Below are positions 6,219 through 11,428 of a DNA stretch of 11,428 nt, piece after piece. Origin of the DNA: an uncultured Clostridiaceae bacterium (GTDB taxonomy: Bacteria > Bacillota > Clostridia > Lachnospirales > Lachnospiraceae); the NCBI GenBank assembly GCA_949948825.1, contig CATLIJ010000058.1, positions 1 to 11,428 of the forward strand, given 5' to 3'. A program made the position numbers and the translations under genes. Each line of letters opens with the position of its first letter. Within the stretch, counting starts at the first letter, position 1. The notes beneath the pieces were generated by a model, which did not search any database, was not told the DNA's origin, and worked only from the letters and a program-made list of their open reading frames with translations.

Positions 6219-8218
6219 CACTCACCCTGCCTGTTTCCCGGAACCGCAGAACTCACCCGCTCCTTCAGCTCCGTCAGATTTCCCCCATAAGCCTCCAAAA
6301 ACACCTTCTCAAAAATCATCTTATTCAGAGGAATTCCCTCCAGACTCTTCACTGTCAGCTCGTTTTGAGCTGTATCTGACAGCATATAATAAATCAGCCA
6401 TTGGGCTGCCTTTTTCTCCTGTTTTCCAGACCCTCCATTGACACTCCACAGATGATCCAGACGCCCCTTCCCCAGATCTTTTCCCACATAGATTACCTGA
6501 AACTGTCCTGGAATTTGCTCATACAGCATCTGATAATCACTGGTATCAGAAAGATAATATTTTACATCTCCCTGAAGAAATGCCTGATAATCTCCCTCCT
6601 CTGCCTTCTTCTGACAATCCTTCCCAAACATCTCCTCATAGAGCATGGAATCCTCCGGCTTAACCACATAAGAATAGTTTCCTTCCTTGTCTTCCAAAGC
6701 CTCAAGCCCTGTGATCTCCTTTGGTATATTATCCCCGTCCTCCCCTGCTCCTGTCCTCACAAATACCAACGGAAGCTGAAAACAGAGAGGCATCTGCTTT
6801 TTATCCGTAAACAAAACTTCATAATCCTCTAAATAATACCAGTCTGAAGGATCTTCCATCAGGCGGAGCGTTTCCTCCAAAGGCTCCAGCTGATTCAGAT
6901 AGGTTTTGTCCAGATAAGTGCTGTCAAACACATCCGGAAGCTTCTGATTTGCTGCTGCTTCATTGATTTTCTCACCATATTCTTTGGCAGATATCTCCGT
7001 TACCTCACATTGGATCTGGTAATCCTCCTGAAAGGCCAGAGTCATATTCTGAAAACGATCCTTTGCCAGGATTCCGTCCGTTGTATCATTTTCATCTGCC
7101 GCCACCCACACCTGAAGGGTAGCTGGCTGAAGGGAGGAGGCATCCCGCTGGGATTTAATACGCAATGCAGCAGCCCCGCCCACAGCTCCCAGAATCAGAA
7201 AAAGAGAGGCAACCTGAATGAGGCGCACTTTTCTCCTCCGGGCAATCTCCCGTTGCACATCCAGGACCTTTCCCTCAGTCAGGGCCTTTTTAAACTGATC
7301 TGCTGTCTGAAAACGGATTTCCTCCTTTACTGCCATAGCCCGCATCACTGCGTTGCTCATATTCTCCGGAATCTCCGGGTCCAGCCTGGACGGAGGCTCC
7401 AGGAGATCCTTCTGAACCCGGTCTGTGGATTCCTGGGGCTTCACCCCGGTCAGAGCAAAATACATGGTAGCTCCTACAGAATACAAATCCGTACAGGGTC
7501 CCTGTCTTCCATTGGTAATATATTGCTCCGGAGGTGCATAGCAAGGGGTCAGAATGGTTGTCATATCTGTAGCCTCCAGCCGCGCGGCGCCAAAATCATA
7601 CAGTTTTACTTTGCCGTCCTTGCATATAAAAATATTGTTGGGATTAATATCCCGATGGACGATTTTTTCCCGGTGAACCTCGGAAAGAGCATCCAGCACA
7701 GACAAAGCAACCATAACTGCTGTCTGTGGCTTTACCTTCCCTCCCTGCTGACGGATATATTGCTTGTAGGTCATGCCATCCATAAACTCCATCACCATGT
7801 AGGCAGTGTGATTTTCCTCAAAAAAATTATATACATCCACCACATTGGGATTCGCCTGAAATTTGGCCACTCTTCTGGCTTCGCTTAAAAACCGTTCTTT
7901 TCCTCCTTCATATTCCCGAATGTTCTTCTCTGAGTGAACCCGGACTTCTGTGGTTCCTGGAATCCTTGTGGCAATAGCGCTGGGAAAGTACTCCTTGATG
8001 GCAACCATTTTGGAAAAGGTCTGATCCCATACCCGATACACAATGCCAAATCCTCCTGCATTGACTGCCTTGCCTACCAGGTAGCGTCCCTGACCAAGAA
8101 CGGTTCCTGCCGGAAGGTAATACAGGTTTGCTGCTTCACTGGTCTGATCGTAACCGCAATGAGGACATATGTCATATCCATTCGGATACTCCTTCATACA
8201 TTGATAACACCGCGCCAT
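6218..8218 (-). CDS. Transmembrane Ser/Thr kinase with solute-binding-protein-like extracellular domain
   Basis: A 666-residue receptor-like kinase. Zinc ribbon: C4, C7, C18, C21. Kinase domain about 45-315: 'NAGGFGIVY' glycine loop, Lys75 in 'VAIKEYFPS', HRD 188-190 (HRDINPNN), DFG 208-210, 'YAPPEQY'. After the basic stretch 'EIARRRKVR', a membrane helix (about 331-353) places the rest outside. Residues about 365-655 resemble family 1 extracellular solute-binding proteins: 'LQVWVAADEND' near the start, 'LPDVFDSTYLDK' then 'LEPLEETL', 'MPLCFQLPLVFVRTG', and near the end 'AAQWLIYYMLSDTAQNEL' then 'EGIPLNKMIFEKV'. That order matches such binding proteins, but there is no lipobox because the helix replaces the signal peptide. 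Inferred role: sense a small extracellular ligand and control the kinase. Start choice: ATG 8218 begins the zinc ribbon and has GGAGG 9 bases upstream; an upstream in-frame ATG at 8269 lies in the phosphatase gene. The stop overlaps the transporter start (TGATG). Confidence 0.94.
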   Translation of the reverse strand: MARCYQCMKEYPNGYDICPHCGYDQTSEAANLYYLPAGTVLGQGRYLVGKAVNAGGFGIVYRVWDQTFSKMVAIKEYFPSAIATRIPGTTEVRVHSEKNIREYEGGKERFLSEARRVAKFQANPNVVDVYNFFEENHTAYMVMEFMDGMTYKQYIRQQGGKVKPQTAVMVALSVLDALSEVHREKIVHRDINPNNIFICKDGKVKLYDFGAARLEATDMTTILTPCYAPPEQYITNGRQGPCTDLYSVGATMYFALTGVKPQESTDRVQKDLLEPPSRLDPEIPENMSNAVMRAMAVKEEIRFQTADQFKKALTEGKVLDVQREIARRRKVRLIQVASLFLILGAVGGAAALRIKSQRDASSLQPATLQVWVAADENDTTDGILAKDRFQNMTLAFQEDYQIQCEVTEISAKEYGEKINEAAANQKLPDVFDSTYLDKTYLNQLEPLEETLRLMEDPSDWYYLEDYEVLFTDKKQMPLCFQLPLVFVRTGAGEDGDNIPKEITGLEALEDKEGNYSYVVKPEDSMLYEEMFGKDCQKKAEEGDYQAFLQGDVKYYLSDTSDYQMLYEQIPGQFQVIYVGKDLGKGRLDHLWSVNGGSGKQEKKAAQWLIYYMLSDTAQNELTVKSLEGIPLNKMIFEKVFLEAYGGNLTELKERVSSAVPGNRQGE

Positions 8219-8219
8219 T

Positions 8220-9065
8220 TTACCCTTCCTCCTGTATCTTTTGATATTGCAATGGTTCTGACGGAGCATGGTATTGAATCAAAATCACAGTTGTATTGTC
8301 CTGCCCCTTGACCGTCAAATCCATAACCATCCGGTTCAGACGACGGACCGCCACCTGAACACTGATTTGATTGTCCACAATCATTGCCTTAATCTGATCT
8401 TCCTCCAGGCGTTTGTATAAACCATCGCTGCAAAGTAAGATCATGTCTCCATCCATCAGCTCCAATGGATTGGCATTCCGCTCCATCCGCCGGATGCCTC
8501 CCATTCCAATATAATTGGTCAGAGCATCTGTCCGCTTGGTCAGAAGCTCGCTTTCATAATAATCCTTTGTGATCTCTCCTCTCCCCAGGGCTTCCTCCAG
8601 CTCCCGAAGATAATTGTGGTCTCTGGTGACTAAAACCATAGAATCTCCCCGAAGCACATAAATACGGCTGTCCCCCACAGACAGCCAATAAAGCAGCCCG
8701 TCGGATACAATCACTGCTGCCATGGTACAGCCTCCCCTCAGAAGAGTTCCTTCCTGATTGGTCTGCATAGCCACACACTGATCCATCTTTATGGCTTCTT
8801 TTGACAAAAATTCGGTAAAGCCAGCCTCTGGCCTTTGCTCCTGATAATCGGAAACCAAAAGCTCCACTGCTCTGCTGCTGGCAAGAGCGCCGCCCTCCAG
8901 ACCACCCATGCCATCACAGACTACTGCCAGAGCCTGATTATTTTCCACAACCAGCCCTGCAAAATCCTGCTGCTCCTTCCGGCTTCCTAAAATACTGTCC
9001 GCTGCGGCCGCAATCTGCCTGCCGGAATTTTTCGTCTGTATGGAAATAATATTTTTTCTATTCAT
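8220..9065 (-). CDS. PP2C-family Ser/Thr protein phosphatase
   Basis: A 281-residue single-domain metal-dependent (PPM/PP2C, PrpC/Stp1-like) phosphatase, expected to remove phosphate from Ser/Thr on the kinases and FHA partners encoded around it. Motifs in order: 'GSRKEQQD' (Asp34; the common N of NQD is Q), 'VVCDGMGGLEGG' (Asp51), 'LSVGDSRIYVLR' (Asp132), 'LLCSDGLYKRL' (Asp214) and 'GQDNTTVILI' (Asp256). The metal-binding aspartates are therefore present. Length is slightly above the usual 240-250 residues, mostly through a short N-terminal extension. There is no signal peptide or membrane helix, so it is cytoplasmic. Its ATG lies inside the last codons of the upstream kinase gene, with a G-rich GGGGG stretch before it as a modest ribosome binding site. 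Its TAA stop is one base from the next kinase start. It is the only phosphatase in the window and sits between two kinases. Confidence 0.96.
   Translation of the reverse strand: MNRKNIISIQTKNSGRQIAAAADSILGSRKEQQDFAGLVVENNQALAVVCDGMGGLEGGALASSRAVELLVSDYQEQRPEAGFTEFLSKEAIKMDQCVAMQTNQEGTLLRGGCTMAAVIVSDGLLYWLSVGDSRIYVLRGDSMVLVTRDHNYLRELEEALGRGEITKDYYESELLTKRTDALTNYIGMGGIRRMERNANPLELMDGDMILLCSDGLYKRLEEDQIKAMIVDNQISVQVAVRRLNRMVMDLTVKGQDNTTVILIQYHAPSEPLQYQKIQEEG
8228..8232 (-). promoter_or_regulatory. Ribosome binding site of the solute-binding-domain kinase
   Basis: GGAGG within the last codons of the phosphatase gene, 9 bases before ATG 8218. It supports the MARCYQC start, where the zinc ribbon begins, over the in-frame ATG at 8269. 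Confidence 0.75.
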
Positions 9066-10398
9066 TCGTTACCCCCAAAAGGATGGTGCATACAGATCCT
9101 GCCAGAGAAATCTGCTGATTGGGCGCATAGCGGTATTCCTGGTTGGGAACCAGCCGCTGATTTTGCACATAAACACCATTTTTTGAAACATCGGTCAGCA
9201 AAAACTCATTTTTCCCCTCATCATAACAGAGCCTGCAATGCTCTTTGCTGATGGCCTTTTCTCCGGATATTACAATATTGCTGACCTTTACAGACCGGCC
9301 AATACGAATGATAGTGCCTGCCGGAAGATTCCACCGGACTCCCTGATAGCTTCCGGAAACAATCTCAAGGAACGGCTGATTCTTCTTTTCCTTTGGTTCC
9401 TCTGGCATTGGCTCTGCTGCCTGGTTTCCAGCAATGCCCTGAATAAATTCCCTGGCAGTCTTTGTTCTCTGCCGGTAATCCAGAGCAAGGGCCTGGTCCA
9501 CTGCCTGGGACACAGACATGGGAATTTCCTGTCTCATCTGATGAAGAGGCACATAAGCTTTATTTCCCAAACGGTCCATGGCATCCGGAATCATCACCCC
9601 GGTCAAAGCATAATAATAGGTGCTGGCCAAAGCATACACATCTGTATGAGGCCCCTGATTTCCATTGCGGCTGTACTGCTCCGGAGGTGCAAACCCATGT
9701 TTGTATTCCACAGAAAAGTCACATCGCTCATCCCTGGTAAGCTGTCTTGCGCTGCCAAAATCAATAAGCTTTACTCCCCCATCCTGCTTTAAGTAAATAT
9801 TCTCCGGACTGATATCCCGGTGAAGAATCCCTGTGGTATTGTGAATCACATCCAATGCAGCGCCGATTTGAACGATAATATCTGTCACATCATTCCAGGC
9901 GATGTTTCCGCCTGTGGTTCGAATCACCTTTTTTAAATTTGTTCCATCCAGATATTCCATAGAAAAATAAGCAGTGCCATTTTCCTGAAAACATTCCCTT
10001 ACCTGGACCACTGCCGAAATATTCTGAAGCCGTTTCAGTGTCTCAGCCTCATCCAAAAACCGTCTTTTTCCATGGTCAAAATGTTCCCTCTCTGAAGAGC
10101 TTACCAGATTCAGGCCATTCTCCCCGGTTCTCCGGTAGGTCATTCCTGAAGGGGCAAATTCCTTGATTGCACAAATTTCCTCATACAAATTGTCAAAGGC
10201 TTTGTATGTAATTCCAAACCCGCCAATCCCAAGAACCCTTCCAATCCGGTATCGGTTTCCTAACAAAACTCCCGGAAGAAGCGTTCTGGTCCCCTCCAGA
10301 TCATTCCTGTGTACATAACCACATTTCCGGCATCTTCCATCCATATACTGAAAAGAAAAACAGTCCGGACACATGAGATTCTGATCTGTAATTGCCAT
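9058..10398 (-). CDS. Soluble Ser/Thr protein kinase: zinc ribbon, kinase domain, C-terminal FHA domain
   Basis: A 446-residue cytoplasmic kinase with no membrane helix. The zinc ribbon uses C10, C13, C23 and C26. The kinase domain spans about 49-325: glycine loop 'GIGGFGITY', catalytic Lys79 in 'CAIKEF', HRD at 193-195, DFG at 213-215, and 'FAPPEQY' in place of the usual APE region. The catalytic-loop Lys of HRDLKPEN is Ser here (HRDISPEN). A C-terminal FHA domain (about 343-442) has 'IGRSVKVSN', 'ISKEHC' and 'VSKNGVYV', so the phosphothreonine-binding Arg and Ser are kept. Start choice: ATG at 10398 is preceded by GGAGG with 5-base spacing; upstream in-frame Mets at 10410 and 10560 lack such a site, and 10560 would run deep into the preceding gene. 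The 3' end overlaps the phosphatase gene by 8 bases, implying coupled translation of kinase and phosphatase. The FHA could dock this kinase on a phosphorylated partner or on itself. Confidence 0.95.
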   Translation of the reverse strand: MAITDQNLMCPDCFSFQYMDGRCRKCGYVHRNDLEGTRTLLPGVLLGNRYRIGRVLGIGGFGITYKAFDNLYEEICAIKEFAPSGMTYRRTGENGLNLVSSSEREHFDHGKRRFLDEAETLKRLQNISAVVQVRECFQENGTAYFSMEYLDGTNLKKVIRTTGGNIAWNDVTDIIVQIGAALDVIHNTTGILHRDISPENIYLKQDGGVKLIDFGSARQLTRDERCDFSVEYKHGFAPPEQYSRNGNQGPHTDVYALASTYYYALTGVMIPDAMDRLGNKAYVPLHQMRQEIPMSVSQAVDQALALDYRQRTKTAREFIQGIAGNQAAEPMPEEPKEKKNQPFLEIVSGSYQGVRWNLPAGTIIRIGRSVKVSNIVISGEKAISKEHCRLCYDEGKNEFLLTDVSKNGVYVQNQRLVPNQEYRYAPNQQISLAGSVCTILLGVTNE

Positions 10399-10403
10399 AT
10401 TTT

Positions 10404-10408
10404 CCTCC
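10404..10408 (-). promoter_or_regulatory. Ribosome binding site of the soluble FHA kinase
   Basis: GGAGG with 5 bases before ATG 10398. It decides the start in favour of the MAITDQ form over the in-frame ATG at 10410, which would leave this site inside the coding region, and over 10560, which lies within the preceding gene. Confidence 0.8.
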
Positions 10409-10415
10409 ATTTTGC

Positions 10416-11428
10416 TTACCACCGGACAGCAAACTCCACGGAACCAGCTGAAATCACGTCGTTTTGCTGCAGACGCCTTCTCTCGTGAATGGGAACCTTG
10501 TTCACTGCTGTTCCATTGGTTGTCTCCAGATCTGTCACATACATATATTGTCCATCCCATTCCAGGGCAAAATGCTGTCTGGACATTCGTTTATCATCAA
10601 AATACAGATTACACATCTGAGCTCTTCCCACAATAAAGCTCTCATTCATGTAAAGCATCAGATCCTCCGGCCTCTGTCCCTTGACGCTGATTCGCAGATG
10701 AAATTCCTTTCCCTTTTGTTCCTGAATTGCAATATGCTTATGGATTTCCACCTCAGAAGCCATCACTGGCTTTCCGTCTATGTACACCACACCTTGTCCC
10801 CGTTTTACCTTCCGGTAGCTGTGTACAATCACAGCAATCAGGACTGCGGCAATCAGAATCAAACCAATCCAGTACCATTCCCTGATGAGATGAAAGATCC
10901 GTTCTCCCAATGGCAGCTGCTCCACTTCCAGCTCCACCTCATTGGTCACTTTGTTCTTCTCCATGGAACAGTCAAAAATATCCACACAGCCTAGGGTATA
11001 GGTTCCAGGCTTTAATTCTTCTGAAAAAGACAAAATCATCCGGTTTGGAATCTCTTTATCCACACTGACGCTTAACACGGTGATAATCGTTTCATCCGGG
11101 CTGTCCTTGCCAGAATCCTCGTCTTTGTCCTTATCCTCTGACTCCTTATCCCTTGAATCCTTGTTTTTTGAATCTTTGTCTTTATCTTTGTTTTTCTTCT
11201 CTTTTTTTTCCGGCTCCTGTCTGGTGAGAATGTAGTGAGAAGGCACCTCTGCCCCCTCCACTTTCTCTGAAAATTCCACTGCAATCTGATCCCGCTCCAG
11301 CAATTCTGCTGTAACCAGCCAGGGAATCTCTAAATCTCTGATATGACGGGACACCATTACATCCCGACTCACCGTTTGATTGGAAGCAGTTTTCATGGAA
11401 AAGGTCTCCAGGCGGTTTGTCTCCTGAT
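10416..11428 (-). CDS. Membrane-anchored FHA protein with extracellular Ig-like region (C-terminal part, 5' end outside window)
   Basis: The reading frame is open to the right edge. An internal ATG at 11396 has no ribosome binding site before it, so the true start lies outside the window. Numbering from that Met, residues 36-57 and 104-158 look like one Big_5/SbsA-type Ig-like fold: an 'IAVEFSEKV' strand, and later 'FSEELKPGTYTL' followed by a D-rich turn. It is interrupted by a Lys/Asp/Ser-rich low-complexity insert (about 62-100). A hydrophobic helix at about 175-191 is followed by the basic stretch HSYRKVKRG, so the N-terminal part should be outside and the C-terminal part inside. Residues 255-325 form an FHA domain with 'FIVGRA', 'MSRQHF' and 'TTNGTAVN', keeping the phosphothreonine-binding Arg and Ser. 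It probably reads a phosphorylation made by the kinases downstream. The TAA stop lies 17 bases before the next gene. The missing N-terminal part could hold a sensor or adhesion domain; I cannot see it. Confidence 0.85.
   Translation of the reverse strand, partial: QETNRLETFSMKTASNQTVSRDVMVSRHIRDLEIPWLVTAELLERDQIAVEFSEKVEGAEVPSHYILTRQEPEKKEKKNKDKDKDSKNKDSRDKESEDKDKDEDSGKDSPDETIITVLSVSVDKEIPNRMILSFSEELKPGTYTLGCVDIFDCSMEKNKVTNEVELEVEQLPLGERIFHLIREWYWIGLILIAAVLIAVIVHSYRKVKRGQGVVYIDGKPVMASEVEIHKHIAIQEQKGKEFHLRISVKGQRPEDLMLYMNESFIVGRAQMCNLYFDDKRMSRQHFALEWDGQYMYVTDLETTNGTAVNKVPIHERRRLQQNDVISAGSVEFAVRW
11097..11213 (-). repeat. Lys/Asp low-complexity coding tract
   Basis: This part of the first gene encodes about 39 residues made almost only of K, D, E, S, N and R, with runs such as KDKDKDSKNKDS built from near-repeats of short GAY-AAR units. 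It sits inside the predicted extracellular Ig-like region. It may be a flexible, charge-balanced loop and is a likely site of strain-to-strain length variation. Confidence 0.8.

Noticed and set aside
6219..6221. GTG start for the FHA-ABC N-terminal fragment
   Set aside because: It adds one residue only; the ATG at 6218 overlapping the kinase stop as TGATG is the more typical coupled start.
7010..7888. A 292-codon open frame on the plus strand
   Set aside because: It lies entirely antisense to the solute-binding-domain kinase, whose protein is strongly motif-rich. The plus-strand product is Cys/His/Leu-rich, without recognisable domains or a good ribosome binding site.
9238..9792. Plus-strand frames opposite the soluble kinase (and likewise 10464-10994 and 1340-1708)
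   Set aside because: They are antisense shadows of clear kinase and FHA coding sequence and show no family motifs.
11394..11396. ATG as the true start of the membrane FHA gene
   Set aside because: The frame stays open upstream to the edge and there is no ribosome binding site before this ATG, so the gene continues to the right.

Overview
The window is a single, densely packed minus-strand gene array; I see no convincing gene on the plus strand. Strong GGAGG-type ribosome binding sites, zinc-ribbon Ser/Thr kinases of the 'APPEQY' type and codon use suggest a Gram-positive, clostridial (probably Lachnospiraceae-like) bacterium. That placement is inference; no rRNA or marker gene is present. 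Both outer genes run off the window, and gaps between neighbouring genes are at most 26 bases, several with overlapping start and stop codons. This is most simply one long operon read from right to left. No promoter or terminator is visible, so both ends of the transcription unit lie outside.

In transcription order: (1) the C-terminal part of a membrane protein with an extracellular Ig-like region, a Lys/Asp-rich insert, one membrane helix and a cytoplasmic FHA domain (right edge to 10416); (2) a soluble kinase with an N-terminal zinc ribbon and C-terminal FHA domain (10398-9058); (3) a PP2C phosphatase (9065-8220); (4) a membrane kinase whose outside part resembles an ABC-importer solute-binding protein (8218-6218); (5) an Rv1747-like FHA-FHA-ABC exporter, broken by a frameshift into 6218-5205 and 5191-3899; (6) a zinc-ribbon pseudokinase (3887-2970); (7) a zinc-ribbon FHA adaptor (2958-2263); (8) a zinc-ribbon kinase with one membrane helix, four PASTA repeats and a Pro-rich tail, open at the left edge (2236-1).

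Together the genes hold every part of a phospho-signalling circuit: three apparently active kinases (one soluble, two transmembrane with different ectodomains), one catalytically dead kinase, one phosphatase, five FHA phosphothreonine readers in four genes, and an FHA-gated exporter as a plausible output. The order kinase then FHA-ABC transporter parallels pknF-Rv1747 of mycobacteria. The most notable points are the kinase with a solute-binding-like sensor, the pseudokinase, the zinc ribbon shared by five proteins, and the break in the transporter, which is either natural inactivation or an assembly error.
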